Positions 9,917 through 22,976 are shown, counted from the stretch's first letter. The stretch is 64,000 nt of DNA from Raphanus sativus (GCF_000801105.2 NC_079516.1:52931265-52995264), one strand, 5' to 3'. Translations and numbers: made by a program. The notes: generated by a model from the sequence alone, not told the origin.

Positions 9917-12650
9917 GATTGAAATATTTTTCATTCTTTTTTTTTAGATTGCGTGTAAGTTAGGAAGTGCGAAGCAGCGAAGGTGAGATAATTCTGTAAG
10001 ACGAATAACTGCTCTGCTTAACGGAAAACGTACTATCCATCATTTTCCAATGCATGATCCAAAACATTATAGAGATGACCTTTGTTTTCGACAAAGGGTA
10101 TTCAATTTAAAAATGTAAGGTTAGAAGATAAGCCAAAAGAGTCCTATTGTAATTATAGATATGATGACTTGAAAAAACGAAAATATGCCAAACATTGTAC
10201 CTCGTATATTTATGCCAAGTTAAACGGTTCGATGGTAAATGTTGTGTCACAAGTTATATGGGTTTTCCCTTAACGAAGTTATATATTTTACGTCGGCCTT
10301 AAAAATACATGGGCCTCTATGTTTGTTTAGATGTGCTATCGACCCTTCTGTGCAGCTGAGCCATTCTGAAAGCCCATAAGTGTTTAGGAAAAGGGAGGTC
10401 TCTCATTGAGTATGACACTGACATCTAATAGACCATGCATATAGTGCAAGATCTAAAAAAGACATTTGCATGTTTTTTTGCTTAGATTTTGTTTTGAAAT
10501 AAGAGAAATAATAATTGGATCCGTCCACGGGACGCCTATTAATTTTGAGTCGTCTTTGTTAAGGTAAATTCTCTGTAGACAAGGACAAAACTTTAGCTAG
10601 AAGGTCCTCTCGATCAGTTTCTCCCTTTTCACTCCATTATTTTCAGGTTCCATCATGCCCATGCCCATGCATACCAATTTATATTATATAGATCTCCGGC
10701 AACAACATATGTGGGGAAGTAAAATGTAAAACGCTAACTCAGTGGTATAGCAACAAGTACACTATGATAGATAACATAAGATTGCTATAGTATAGTTTTC
10801 TTGTTCATTACAACTCAAATCGACAACATATAAAGGGTATAAATTATTTCATGTAATATACTAGTATTACTGTATACTATTTATTACTCACGTCACGGAT
10901 ATACCAAGGTCTGGAAAAGACTTGTCACTGTAATAACATTGCTCAAGTGCTTAAACCATAAACTTATCAATCAATCAATCTTTAATTATTAAATTTGATC
11001 GGTTTAAAGAAGTGTTTACGTGGTTATAAGAACTAACACAGACTCCGTTTACGTAAAGGAAAAAAATTATCAAAAGTGTTGACTTGTCTTTACCAATTTT
11101 ACCTCCTAAAAAGTCTCAAATCCCAATGAGATAAATGGTCATGCACTCTCCACGCTTTTCCTCTCATTTACCGCCACGTGTCAATGACCGCTCTCTTCCC
11201 AGTTTGTCAGCATCTATATGCCACGCGGCGGCCAGCTTCTCCGACGTTAACATCTCCGGCAACGTATCACACGTGTCGTACTATTAATGGATCATCAACC
11301 GAAGCAAAAAAAAACTTTCCGTGACGAAACTAAATTTTTAATCGGTGGGACCAGCGGATTAATGGAACTGAACGTAATTGGTGAAGCGAATGTGTCTGTT
11401 TCATTAAATTCATGCGTTTTTGTTAAACTAGTCACAGTTTTTTTTTTTATAATTGGGTTCACGTGGGTCAAGTGCGTGGCTCGTGACGGCTCTTGAGCCG
11501 GCTTTAGTTGTAAATACTTTGCTACAAAATTATTAGAAATAAATAATTCAACTTTTATTTTATAAATGCCAAAAACCATTAATACCGACTTGCTGATAAC
11601 TACAAAGTCACAAGTTACAAGCAATAAGTGTCTTCAAAAGAGTACAAATTAATTTGAAACGTTTCAAAAGTTTGATACTATCGTTTTGAGAAAATTGAGA
11701 TATAGACAAGGTTCTAGATTTGAAATTATCTCCCTGTATCTATATATTGAAAATTAAAGTTCTACACATGCAACTTTTTATACATAGGCACATATTTAGT
11801 ATCTCCAAAGTTAAAATAAAATCTCTTAATTGTAAGTTTATAACAAATTAGAGCACCTACTAGTGAAAAGGGGGATACTTTATGATATCATATATAGTGA
11901 CATAAAAACATAGCTGAAGACAACTATTTAAGCAGAATTATATATTGATAAAAAAAGCAGAATTATATAAAACAGTACGAAAAATAAACATAACGTGGAC
12001 ATGCATGTCTGTATATCATTTACAAACAAATAAAAAGAAAATAAATACTATAAGCTCGCAATCAAGAGATCTTTGTGTATGATATGATATATATTTCTCA
12101 ATCTTATTTTCAACATTTTGTTGTTAGAAAAATACAAATAATAATAAAAAGTGGTCCTAAAGAGATATAGAGATATAGAGAAAAAAAGAGAGATGCTATT
12201 CCCGGAGACTGATAGTAGTACAGTGGGGGAGGTCCATGCCATCTCGTAACATCCAACACCTCACCAACTTAGCAGCTGTTTTATATATTACAATTCTCTG
12301 AATAATAATTACTCTTACTTTAAATTGGAATAAGATGCATTTTTTAACATTGTAACACAATAAAAAAAAAACTTCTTCATAGTAAAAGCTTATCTCGAGT
12401 GGAGTGAGACACACTGCCTGCTGTGAAAGAGTATTGGCTATTTTTCACCGTTACAAACAATAATTTGTTTTCTTATAATTCATACGCAGCAGTAAATTTA
12501 CAATTACAATCTCACTCGCCAGTGAAGCCGAGCCAAGCTACGACTAAGAAACCGTAATTAATTATAGCAGTAATTGTTTTTTTTCACCGAGTATTTAAAG
12601 ATAAAAAAAGACAGTACTAATTAGCGAAGTAAAAATAAAAATAAAAGAGT
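9917..12650. other. Intergenic spacer upstream of the At2g46420-like gene
   Basis: No gene recognised. Open frames at 10082-10273, 11287-11624 and 12048-12414 are short, overlap on opposite strands and have no familiar motif. A cluster of G-boxes lies at 11175-11465 and is listed separately. The region from about 12660 is likely transcribed leader of the next gene. Confidence 0.55.
11175..11465. promoter_or_regulatory. Cluster of three G-box/ABRE motifs
   Basis: CACGTG occurs at 11175-11180, 11270-11275 and 11460-11465. The first two are in the ABRE form ACGTGTC and the third is ACGTGGG. The surrounding 130 bases are also more GC-rich than the neighbouring spacer. bZIP and bHLH factors bind such sites. 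The cluster is about 1.5 kb before the likely leader of the At2g46420-like gene and far from CPC, so the target is unclear. Confidence 0.4.
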
Positions 12651-13857
12651 ATAAATGAAATTAATTATGGTGAGATTCTCTTTTCCCTTTCTCCTCCTCT
12701 CGCGGTTCTCTTCTTCTTGTTCTACTGCTTGTTTCCTTGCTTCCTTCTTCTCCTCGAGGCTTGAGTTCCGCTTATCTGTAATGGAGTAGCCTCTCGCTAT
12801 CTCTTTCGCTTTGATGTTCTTTTTATCTTCTTCTTCTTCCTCTCCAGAAATTACGCCCAGATCTTTGCTTTGCTTGAACGAACTTCTCCGTTTCCCTCTT
12901 TAAAAATTCTGGTTTCAGATTTCATTATATATCCTCTGAATCTTCGAGATAACTTCTTCCTAAACTCGTCGATAAAACCTCGTCTGTCGGAAGTGTACCA
13001 TTTTTTCTTTTGGATTTGAGTTCGGTCTGAATAATATTAAGGTGAGGAGAAGACTTTTGGTTCTTGTCGGATTATATCTTGGGGTCGTGTTTCTTTGTTC
13101 GTAGATAGTTTTGTTTTAGGGTATCAAAACAAGAAACAAACAAAAACGCTGAGAATTTCATCAGTTAGTCTTGCTAGATCTGCTTGGTTTTCTTAGATTC
13201 GTTGAACATCAAAGCTTTTGTCTTTGCAGAAGTGGTAACAACAATCTGTTAGGGTTTAGATTCACACTAACTGCTGATTGTGATTTGGGCTATCTAAATA
13301 GTAAAGTTTCCTTCTTTATTAGATTTGATGATTCTAAAAAGCAAGAGATCTTTTTTTTGTTTTGTTTTTTTGTTTGTGTGTACTTATTATAGTTTGAAGC
13401 TGCTATTAGGTTTATCTGTGTTGTTGTTGACTGTATGAGTTATTTTATTATTTTACTTAGATTCTGTAGTGAGTATCTAGATTCCTATTAAACAATGCTT
13501 AACAATTCACTTTTCCATGCTCCTTATCATTAGCAGTGTCAAAGTTGCTTTGTTTTGTTTTCTTTTTATTATTAATTATTCTTTTATGAGATACTGAATT
13601 AACTATACAGTTTGTATTTTGGTCAAATGTTGCTTGTTGTGCCTAATTGTCATCTAGATTGCTATTAAACAATGTTAAAAAGAAGTCACCTTTTCATGCT
13701 TTATTTTTCTAAGCATACTTTTCTTACTTGTTGAGATTAAACTAAACAGTTTATGTCAATCCAGGCTTTGTATTTGGTCAAAAAATACATCAGTCCAGAT
13801 GGAACATTGCTAAGGAGAATACTTGTTAGTTACTGAATAGTTTATATTCCAGCTCTA

Positions 13858-15651
13858 ATGAAGAACGGACAGGTTCGTCTACCACCCTCTTCTTGTTATA
13901 ATGTTGCTTTATGTTTTAGTGTATTCCCTGTTGACTACTCTGTGAGTAGTTTTTGCAACTTTATCTATTTTGTTCTTTTTTTTTTTGAGATGTTTCCTAA
14001 TTGAAAGCTTATTGGCTCTCTCTAAACAGTAATAAAATCTGAGGATTATTAGGTCAATGCTTTCTTGGATTTTGGATTTTGCAGAGCACACAGGAGATGC
14101 AGTCTTCTACACAAGTTTCACATGAGAATAACAACCAGTCATTAGAAGCTCCTATACAAGACTCTGGGTCTGTCTCTGCCTCAAGTAATGACGGTAGGAA
14201 AGTTTCAAGGCAAGATATTGAACTTGTAAGTGAACTTTTTGGCTCTCACCTTCCTTCTCTTATATATATATACTTGTGTGTTTGTGTGTGTCTGTTCATG
14301 TGATCTTCTTCTTGTGTAGGTCCAAAATTTGATAGAGAGATGTCTTCAGCTTTACATGAACAGAGATGAGGTGGTGAAGACCCTCTTGACCCGTGCAAGA
14401 ATTGACCCCGGATTCACAACTCTAGGTAATGGTCTTGATCGTTTGTTCAATTTCATCTTTTATGCCATTTTTTCTGAAAACTTTCTTTGTTGAATTTTTT
14501 AGTATGGCAGAAACTGGAAGAAGAGAACGCAGATTTTTTCAGAGCATATTACATCAGACTGAAACTGAAGAAGCAGATAATTGTGTTCAATCATTTGCTT
14601 GAGCACCAGTATCACCTCATGAAGTATCCTGTACATCCTAAAGTTCCGTTGGTCCCAATGCAGAATGGGATTCATCCCATGGCTCCTGGTAAGTCTGACT
14701 CACTTCTATATGTCTTCTTTATTATTTGTGTTTCAATGTTATTTTAACACTAGAAGTTTGCATCGCAGTTAACAACATGCCAATGGGATACCCAGTACTA
14801 CAGCATCCTCAAATGCATGTTCCAGGCCATCCTCATATTGATGCAATGGGAATGTCAAGCTGCCACGTGGTTAATGGAGTCCCTGCACCTGGGAACTTCC
14901 AACCAATGAGGATGAACTCAGGGAATGAGTAAGAACCGAGTTTCCAGTTTGACATCATGCTTCAGTCTTTGTTTCTGATTCTTCATTGTTGTTTCTGGTT
15001 GTTGATGTAGTATGGTGATAGATACAACTGCGGCTGATCCAACACCAATGATTCCACCAAACAATGGTATGTCATCAGTGTCGGAGATGCCGGTGAGTCC
15101 AGCTTCCGTGGCGTCTAGTGGGCACTTCCCTTTTGCTGCTTCAGACATGTCAGGGATGGGGATGGACACGTCAGCTCTTGATTCTGCTTTCACATCTGAT
15201 GTGGGGACTTCGGTTGGGTTACAGCTTGGACCAGACGGAGGAGCTGGAAACTCCAGAGACAATATGAGGCCATTTGATCAGATTCCTTGGAACTTTAGCC
15301 TCTCTGATCTCACTGCTGATTTGTCAAATCTTGGAGGTATATATGTTCTTTCTATAGAATGTTTTGCACAATGTTTAGTGTCTGATGAATGGAGATCTTT
15401 GTAATTTTACAGATCTAGGAGCCTTAGGAAACTATCCTGGTTCCCCATTTCTTCCATCTGATTCAGAGATTTTACTTGATTCTCCGGAACAAGATGACAT
15501 TGGTAAAACATATCAAAATTTGATTTATTGCAGCTTCATGTTCTGTGATCATTCACTAACCAATCTTTTCCAACTGTATTATGCAGAGGAGTTCTTTGTG
15601 GATTCGATCCCAGGGCCTTCATGTCCACAGTCAGATGAAGACAAACCTTAA
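13858..15651 (+). CDS. Plant-specific TIGR01589-domain protein (At2g46420-like)
   Basis: Eight coding exons: 13858-13872, 14085-14225, 14320-14425, 14503-14688, 14769-14928, 15011-15336, 15413-15502, 15587-15651. All introns are GT-AG and the phases join to 362 residues. The start ATG gives MKNGQ, spliced to STQEMQ. Residues about 50-110 (VQNLIERCLQLYMNRDEVV, ...GFTTLVWQKLEEEN, FFRAYYIRLKLKKQI) match the uncharacterised plant domain TIGR01589 (A_thal_3526). The rest is Met/Pro/His-rich then Ser/Gly-rich and acidic, with no catalytic motif. Arabidopsis At2g46420 has been labelled a zinc-finger helicase in databases, but no helicase motif is seen here. Function is unknown. A 5' leader intron is likely, ending at the TTCCAG before 13853; a possible leader exon lies at about 12660-13041 with donor GTGAGG. 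Confidence 0.88.
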
Positions 15652-17082
15652 ATTTCCGTAGTCTCAAGTCTCAATCAAGCCATGATATCTCTGATCAACA
15701 GGAAGCAAGCAAAGGTGTTACTGGTTCATGATCTCTGTTTAAGGCTAATAAATTAGACTAAAAGATTCATTGGTTAGTAGTGGTCAGCTTTGAAGTTGTA
15801 TTTGCACCTTTTCTTTTATTTATTTTGAGAATGTGTAAGCATTGTAGAGACCATTATCGTTGTATAATATATGTCTCAGTAATCTATCTATCCCCCCTCC
15901 CCCCCCTCTTTGTGGACCGTTCATGATGTATTTAGTATAATGCAACTATGCATGAGTAAGTATCTCATCTCCTTCCTCTTTACTAGTTTTTTTTTCTTTT
16001 TGCAGGAGAAAATGACGTATTACTTACCCCCAAAAAGATTGAAAAGTCTCCTCAAGTCTAACTAAAGGCTAAAGCACTAAACCCCAAGGCCCTGAGTTTT
16101 TAAATAAATGCTGACAGTAATAGAAAAATAATTGAATCTTTCTTGGCATATTGGTAGACTAGAATAATCAACGTTTGCGGATTCAAGAACTCAGATACAC
16201 TGTTCATGAAATTAATCCCACGAGCGAGACTGAAAATGCATAACAAAAAAAACAACCATAGAATGCAATAAACAAAATAGAAAACTAGAGAGTACTACTC
16301 TATAGTCATTCTTCATCATGGCTCATGAGTGTGAATTGTACGTCCATAAATGATGAGTTGGTGTGTGTGTGTGTGTACAACATCTAAAGTCTAAACACAA
16401 TAACTGCGTAAAATTAATAATGATCATACTATATATAGATATGATATCAATTTGCTCTAGAAGTAGGAATACCCTTATTCTTTCTCAAGAAAACCAATTT
16501 GGAATTTTTGTTTTTGTTTTTGGGGGTTGACTGACTCAGTCTTCTTCAAAAAGTCTGCTCATCTTTTCATTTTCCTACATTTATTACTATTATATACCTC
16601 TGTCAATTCTATGTGTTCCACATCCAGACTCGTATCTTCTTCTTCGTCTCTTTAATTTTCAACAATGTATAACTCTGCATAAAACTCAAAGTAGTACTTC
16701 TATATCATCATCAGATTCATCACCTCGACTAAATTAGAACCATCATTATCCTCAACCCCTTTTCTTTACTTCCTTCCATTTCAGGAAATATATGTAATCC
16801 TTCTTCCGTTTTTTAATATTTCTGTCGGCTAATCTTTAAGCTCATCCTCCAAGAACCACATCAGTTTGGTGAATAAACACTATAGATCCTTCCTCTTTAA
16901 TTAAGGTTTGTCTTGCTTGTTTGTCTTGCTTCTGTTTGGTCAAATTACTCTGTTTATTTTTCGATGGTCTTTACTAGTTACTGGAGTTTCAAAACGTAGT
17001 AATAATCAAAGAAAAATGGATACTATATTTATAATTTTTCACAGGTTTGAGAATCTGTGGAAGAAGACAAGAGTTGATGGAG
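15652..17082. other. 3' end of At2g46420-like gene and CNGC3 promoter/leader
   Basis: The first 300 bases are probably 3' untranslated region; a C-rich run lies near 15892-15908. A short (GT)n tract is at about 16361-16374. A likely CNGC3 leader intron runs from the GT after ATTAAG (about 16905) to the CAG before GTTTGAG at about 17044. No other gene is seen. Confidence 0.55.
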
Positions 17083-19995
17083 ATGATGAATCTAAATAAA
17101 AACAAGTTCGTAAAGTAAGTATCAATTGGATTTGTTGTTATTCTTGTTAGTTAAGAGTTTATGTAGTAATCTTGATTTTAAATATTTCTGTAACAGGATT
17201 ACTAAAAATGAAGATTCTTGGAACAGACCTACTAGACCATCAGTAACTTCAGTTATAAAAAAAACAGTTAGACGCAGCTTTGAGAAAAGCTCAGAGAAAA
17301 TCAGAACCTTTAAGCAGCAGCCATTAACGTTTCATTCTTCAAAGAAGAACGAGGACAAGAAGAAGATAATACGAGTGATGAACCCCAACGGCTCTTATCT
17401 TCAAAACTGGAACAAGATCTTCTTGCTTCTATGTGTCGTAGCGTTAGCATTTGATCCTCTGTTCTTCTACATCCCCGTTGTGGATCACGCCAGGTTCTGC
17501 CTTAGACTAGACACAAAACTCGAGGCAGTGGCGTGTGTTTTCCGCACTTTCATCGACGTTTTCTACTTGGTTCACATGTTGTTTCAGTTTAATACTGGCT
17601 TCATCGCTCCTTCTTCTCGTGGGTTTGGTAGAGGAGAGCTTGTTCAGAGTTCTAAAGAAATCGCTATGAGATACCTCAAGTCATATTTTATAATCGATGT
17701 TCTTTCGATTCTCCCTATTCCTCAGGTATAGTTTACTCTCTCTCAAATCTTACCTAAAGATGTTGGTTGAATCTAAAACATTTTGACGTTTACAGGTTGT
17801 TGTTCTAGCTATTGTTCCATCGATGAGTCGACCAGCGTCATTGGTAACAAAAGAGCTATTGAAATGGGTTATCTTTTGTCAATACGTTCCGAGGATCGCA
17901 CGGATCTATCCGCTTTTTAAAGAAGTAACAAGAACGTCCGGTTTGGTCACTGAGACTGCTTGGGCTGGAGCTGCTTTGAACCTGTTCCTCTACATGTTAG
18001 CTAGCCATGTCTTTGGGTCTTTTTGGTACTTGATATCGATAGAAAGGAAAGACAGATGCTGGCGTGAAACGTGTGCTAATATTAGTAGATGTGTCCATGC
18101 GAACTTGTACTGTTCAGATGGGAAAGATAATAGCCAGTATCTAATAGGTTCTTGCCCGTTGATGGATCCAGAGGAGATCAAAAACTCGACGGTTTTCAAC
18201 TTTGGTATATTCGCTGAAGCATTGCAGTCTGGAGTTGTGGAGTCGATGGACTTCCCTAAGAAGTTTTTCTATTGTTTCTGGTGGGGTCTTCGCAATCTTA
18301 GGTTTGTAACATTTACACTCTCATGTACATTTTTCTCTAGTGAGTTTCATAACTATATGATAATATAAGATATACAATCTTGTTTCTCTTTGGTGTATAG
18401 TGCTGTGGGGCAAAACTTGAAGACAAGTGACTTTGAAGGAGAGATCATTTTCGCGATCATCATTTGTATCTCTGGACTAGTCCTGTTTGCTCTTCTCATA
18501 GGAAACATGCAGGTAACTACTCTTTCTGAGCATCAAGCAAAACATTTTTTGTTATTTTTTGTCAACTATCCATTTATTAAATCAACTCTGGTGGAAAATA
18601 GAGTTGTTTCTAAAAACAACTTTATTCTATCCAACCCTATCTGATCCACGTGAGTCAGTAGAGAGACAAGCAATGAAACAATGAATTAATATTCTAAAAA
18701 ATGTTTTTTTTTCTTTTGTGGATTATGTAGAAATATTTGCAATCAACTACGGTAAGAGTTGAGGAAATGAGAGTGAAAAGGAGAGATGCAGAGCAATGGA
18801 TGTCTCACCGTATGTTGCCAGATGATCTGAGAAAACGTATCCGTAAATACGAACAGTATAAATGGCAAGAAACCAGAGGAGTTGAAGAAGAAGCTCTTCT
18901 CTCTAGTCTTCCAAAAGATCTCAGAAAGGACATTAAACGCCATCTTTGTTTGAATCTCCTCAAAAAGGTAAACATATAAACTTGAACTAGTTTACGTTGC
19001 CAGTTTAGATAGGACATGAGTAATATATAAGAGATTTGGACCAATCTACTTATTGTTAATTTGTTTTAAGTTAGAAGCATATATATCACCGATATTACAT
19101 TATTACTACATATTACTGGTAAGAAAATTTAACCAACTTTTTATTGTTTTCAGGTGCCGTGGTTTAAAGCCATGGATGATCGGCTACTAGACGCACTTTG
19201 TGCACGTTTGAATACAGTTCTGTACACGGAGAACAGTTACATTGTGCGTGAAGGTGAACCGGTTGAGGATATGGTGTTTATAATGAGAGGCAATCTTACA
19301 AGTACAACTACTTATGGTGGCCAAACCGGATTCTTCAATTCTGCTCATTTGAAAGCCGGTGATTTCTGTGGAGATCTTCTCACTTGGGCACTGGATCCTA
19401 ACACTTCCCACTTGCCTATCTCTACTAGAACCGTTCAAGCTCAGACAGAAGTCGAAGGCTTTGTCCTCTCGGCTGAGGATCTCAAATTCTTCTCTACACA
19501 GTACCGTCGCCTCCATAGCAAGCAACTACGACACACGTACAGGTAGGCAAGACTTGCCCATTACATACTAGAGATAACTTGTTGAGCAATATATTTAACC
19601 CTAGACCTAACTTGTAACTTGTTTCTCAAGTTACCTTCTAATCCTAAATAACTTTCATTGTCTTTTCCGGAATTGTTTCCAGGTGTTATTCAGTGCAGTG
19701 GCAGACATGGGCAGCATGTTTCATACAAGCAGCATGGAAGAGATACTGTAGAAGGAAGCTCTCAAGGGCTTTACGTGAAGAAGAAGAAAGACTACAATAC
19801 TCTCTTCAGACAGATGATTCATCAGGAGGCAATAAACTTAACTTAGGTGCTGCGATTTATGCGTCGAGGTTTGCTTCTCATGCTCTGAGGAATGTAAGGG
19901 CGAATGCAGCCGCACGGAACTCTATGCTTCCTCATATGCTATCTTTATTGCCTCAGAAGCCAGCTGATCCTGAGTTTCCTATGGATGAAACCTAA
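17083..19995 (+). CDS. CNGC3: Cyclic nucleotide-gated channel 3
   Basis: Seven exons: 17083-17114, 17197-17725, 17796-18301, 18401-18512, 18731-18967, 19154-19542, 19683-19995; GT-AG introns, 705 residues. CNGC3 is a non-selective cation channel of the plasma membrane (group I) linked to Na+/K+ uptake and Ca2+ signalling. A basic N-terminus precedes S1 (about residues 80-100). S2-S5 follow, then the pore with the plant-type filter GQNL near 360 and S6 (EIIFAIIICISGLVLFALL) near 368-386. A C-linker (EQWMSHRMLP, LPKDLRKDIKRHLC) leads to a cyclic-nucleotide-binding domain with the phosphate-binding cassette GDFCGDLLTWALDP near 541. An IQ motif (FIQAAWKRYCRRK) near 613-625 fits calmodulin binding. 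The end, KPADPEFPMDET, is identical to Arabidopsis CNGC3 as I recall it. An upstream in-frame ATG at 17077 could add two residues. Arabidopsis has CNGC11 and CNGC12 next to it; they are absent here. Confidence 0.96.
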
Positions 19996-20343
19996 TCTTG
20001 TGTACATATTATAAATAAGGAATGTCCGTAGTGGTTTCAAATAATTATGTAAAACAGTTTCTTTATTGTGCCTACAATGCATTTATTTGCACATATATGG
20101 TCCATTTATTTGTTGTCAATGTTTTTTGTTAGCTTTTAGGGCTCAATATATATTGTGTTGGCATAGACAAGAACCATGCATGGAAATCTAGAGAGGATGC
20201 TGTTTTAAAGTCAAGTCTTCACTAAAAGAGATAGGTTCAGAAACTAAAAACAGGTACCATAAGTTGTAACATGAATACATAGAGTATTCAAGTAGCTTTG
20301 ATGTAAAGAGTAAGGCAGAGAGGCCATGAGAGCAAAAGAAGAT
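19996..20343. other. Intergenic region between CNGC3 and OXA1-like copy A (duplicated at 23.4-23.8 kb)
   Basis: This 348-base stretch contains the 3' ends of the two converging genes. Its second half (GTGTTGGCATAGACAAGAACCATGCATGG and onward to the GTATTCAAGTAG block) recurs at about 23600-23730, showing that it belongs to the duplicated unit described below. Confidence 0.75.
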
Positions 20344-22976
20344 TCACTTCTTGTCTTTCTTTTTCACTATGCCAATGAACTCCCTCATAACACTTATCAC
20401 TCTCGCCATGATCCTTTGCTGCTCAGAGGCTGTTACTGAATCATATGGCATCGCCAGTGCCTTTCTCAACTTTGCCACCTGCTTATTTCTACACGCTATT
20501 TGAGTGAAAAGAAAAGAGTAGTGTTTTAGATTGAACAAGAAAGACAGTGTGAGAAAGAGAAGAGAAGAGGGACTTACACATGGATAATATGTATAGAGAT
20601 ATTCTATCTGTTGGGCTTTTCCAAGCCAATGTCCAACTCTCTATTGTCCGATTAGTACGATATTGTCCACTTTGGGCCCAAAGGCAAAGCCCGCATGGAT
20701 TTGTTTCTGGGACTCCTTCCCAAAAGGCCTCGTACTAATCAGAGTTGGACATCCCTTTATATACTAGACATTATTTGTCTAAACTTCCAATGTGGGACTT
20801 TGTTTGCATTCACAACAAACCTCCTCTCAAACCAAGTACCACATGAACCCTTGGTTTTCAACCTCCAGCGAAACTTGGCACACCTCTTGTACCGCCGTAA
20901 TCACCAACGGGCCTCTTCACCTAGGATTTATCCACCTAACCTTTACTGCACCATTAGGACATTCACCACCTAATCCTTACAGCACCGTTAGGAATATCCA
21001 CCTAATCTTGTATCGTCGTTAGGGAGAGACTTTCGATATAAGTCTCCGGCACCACTTAATCGCGAAGTCACCTTGAGGATTCTCCTCCCACAACCGAAGC
21101 TTCCAGGATCTTTGACTGGCCTCTGCTATGCACCCCGCCCTTTCCATCGAAGTGGAGGCTCTTCGAACTTAAAGGATATTTTGGTCTTTTTGCAGATATT
21201 CGTCATCCCGGCTCTGATACCAATTGTTGGGCTTTTTCAAGCCCATGTCCAACTCTCTATTGTCCGATTAGTACGATATTGTCCACTTTGGGCCCAAAGG
21301 CAAAGCCCGCATGGATTTGTTTCTGGGACTCCTTCCCAAAAGGCCTCGTACTAATCAGAGTTGGACATCCCTTTATATACTAGACATTATTTGTCTAAAC
21401 TTCCAATGTGGGACTTTGTTTGCATTCACAACACTATCTGTAATCAAGTAAATGTAGACTGCCTGCAAAAAACAAATAACATAAAACGGAGACGCACCAC
21501 AGGATTCAAGACAATGGTAAAGATCAAGGCTCCGAGAGCATAGCATTACCGGTTCATATTTAAATGCAGCTTGGAAAACAAGGAAGAAAAGGCAAACCCA
21601 AGGGAGTTCCTTCATTCTGAATAAAATATTTGTCCAGCTTACGGTGGTGGCCTATCAAAAACAGCATGTCAAAGTTAGTTTGGATTATTATGTGTCAAAC
21701 CATATGGTCTGTGTTTTTTTTCACATTAAACGTCTCTAAGACCTGTCTTGTCAGCCAATAAGTTAAGCCTGTCACTAGAGGTAAGATGTAAAAACTGTCT
21801 GGAGTTGAAAGATCAGTAAACCCTGGGATTTTCTTAGCCATGGTATTAATCTTAATCTGCTTTGAAGATAGATATAGTGAGTTAGTAGAAAGACTGAAAA
21901 ACATATTAAAAAAGTTCGTTCTCTTTTTGTTTTTGTTTTTACCCCATTGATGAAGCTGATAGTGATGAATAGATCAAGTGAGCTTAATGGCAGGAAAAAC
22001 ATGAAACATTCTCCAAATCTGGTGCAAATAATTAAACCATAGAAAGAAAGTCAAAGAGAGAAACATTTCATTGTTGGAGACAATAGAAGGCATTGTGTAA
22101 GGAAACTTACTTTTTTGTGCACTCTGCTTCCCATTTTTTGTGTTTAGCCAGACATTTAGAATCACATGTCTGAATCAATCTCATCACCTTCTGAATGCTC
22201 ATACCCCAAAACTAATTTTACAGTTTTACAAAAGAATTGTGTAAAGGTTCAAAAGCAAAACTGCAAAAAAATGAGAAAGCAAACACACAAGATAAGAAAA
22301 GAAAGAAACTAACTAATAACTCCGCAGCTTGTCTCTGAATCAGCATAGAGACTGGAGACATGAGTTCATTGACCAGAAAAGCCGTAAGAATAATTGACAT
22401 CGACCTATATACAAAACATACAAGAGTAGCGACCAAACCACGGTAAGAAAAAGTCATCAAGAAAATAACAAACATAAAGTCCAACCAAATGTAACAAAAT
22501 CGATACCAGTTGCAGCCAGTAAGGTCATGCATTCCATTAATCAGATAATGCACACAGTTCACAGGGAAAGAAAAGTTTTCAACTGCTGCAGCACTACATC
22601 CATCTATAGTAGTGGCGGCCATTGCTTCCACAGATTTCTCAGGGACAAGTCCCTTAACAATATATCCAAAGGCATCAATCTTTATGCCCCATTCTTCTGC
22701 TTTGCTGGATGAAGAGGAGATGTGTCTACATAGCAGTACTCCAGAAGAAGCACCTAATGGTTGTTGAGCAAAAGACGTTTTCTTTCTGTCTTCAAAGAGG
22801 AGCACTTGCCTGTGAAGCCTACGAGCAAAAAGAAGACTTGAATCCGAGAAAGTGGGCTTAGTATTATAATCTTTGACATAATGATGAAGAACAAGAGGGC
22901 TTGTGGTGGAGGTCTTGCAGAACCATTTTGGAGAAATATTTCTCCTCCTTGAGAAGCTTCGAAGAGCAGAAGCCAT
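20344..22976 (-). pseudogene. OXA1-like mitochondrial inner-membrane insertase, copy A, exon split by a TRIM element
   Basis: Eight exons on the minus strand: 22976-22507, 22404-22314, 22211-22111, 22018-21943, 21856-21701, 21651-21550, 21462-20578 (interrupted) and 20495-20344. Removing the TRIM plus one 5-bp duplication gives exon 7 of 55 bases and a whole frame of 400 codons, so the ancestral gene was intact. OXA1/YidC proteins insert proteins into the inner mitochondrial membrane. Support: Ser/Arg-rich presequence (ALRSFSRRRN), HDLTGCNW, FTDLSTPDSFYILPLVTGL, a hydrophobic last segment and a Lys-rich tail ending KKKDKK. Compared with copy B and Arabidopsis OXA1, exon 5 lacks the GG-LW stretch before FTDL. 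With the TRIM present, exon 7 reads about 20 residues into the LTR and stops, removing the last membrane segment and basic tail. Whether it still makes a truncated protein is unknown. Confidence 0.82.
20609..21433 (-). mobile_element. TRIM (terminal-repeat retrotransposon in miniature) inside an OXA1-like exon
   Basis: An 825-bp element with two 209-bp direct repeats, 20609-20817 and 21225-21433, that differ at only two positions by eye (near the TGTTGGGC end). On the minus strand the LTR reads TGTTGTGAATGC...AAGCCCAACA. Two bases inside the right repeat, the complement of 21211-21222 reads TGGTATCAGAGC, the initiator-tRNA-Met primer-binding site. A purine run (GAGAGGAGG) lies next to the other LTR. 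The 407-bp interior has no protein domain. The 5-bp duplication CTATC is at 20604-20608 and 21434-21438. Confidence 0.95.

Noticed and set aside
12048..12414. Two minus-strand frames of 64 and 72 codons
   Set aside because: Low-complexity, no start context or homology recognised, and no splice partners.
15012..15262. Overlapping frames on both strands near 15.0-15.3 kb (the minus frame spans 14918-15262)
   Set aside because: The plus-strand frame is exon 6 of the At2g46420-like gene with matching splice phases; the minus one is its shadow.
20695..21543. Series of plus-strand frames of 60-93 codons
   Set aside because: They lie in the TRIM LTRs and interior and show no protein domain.
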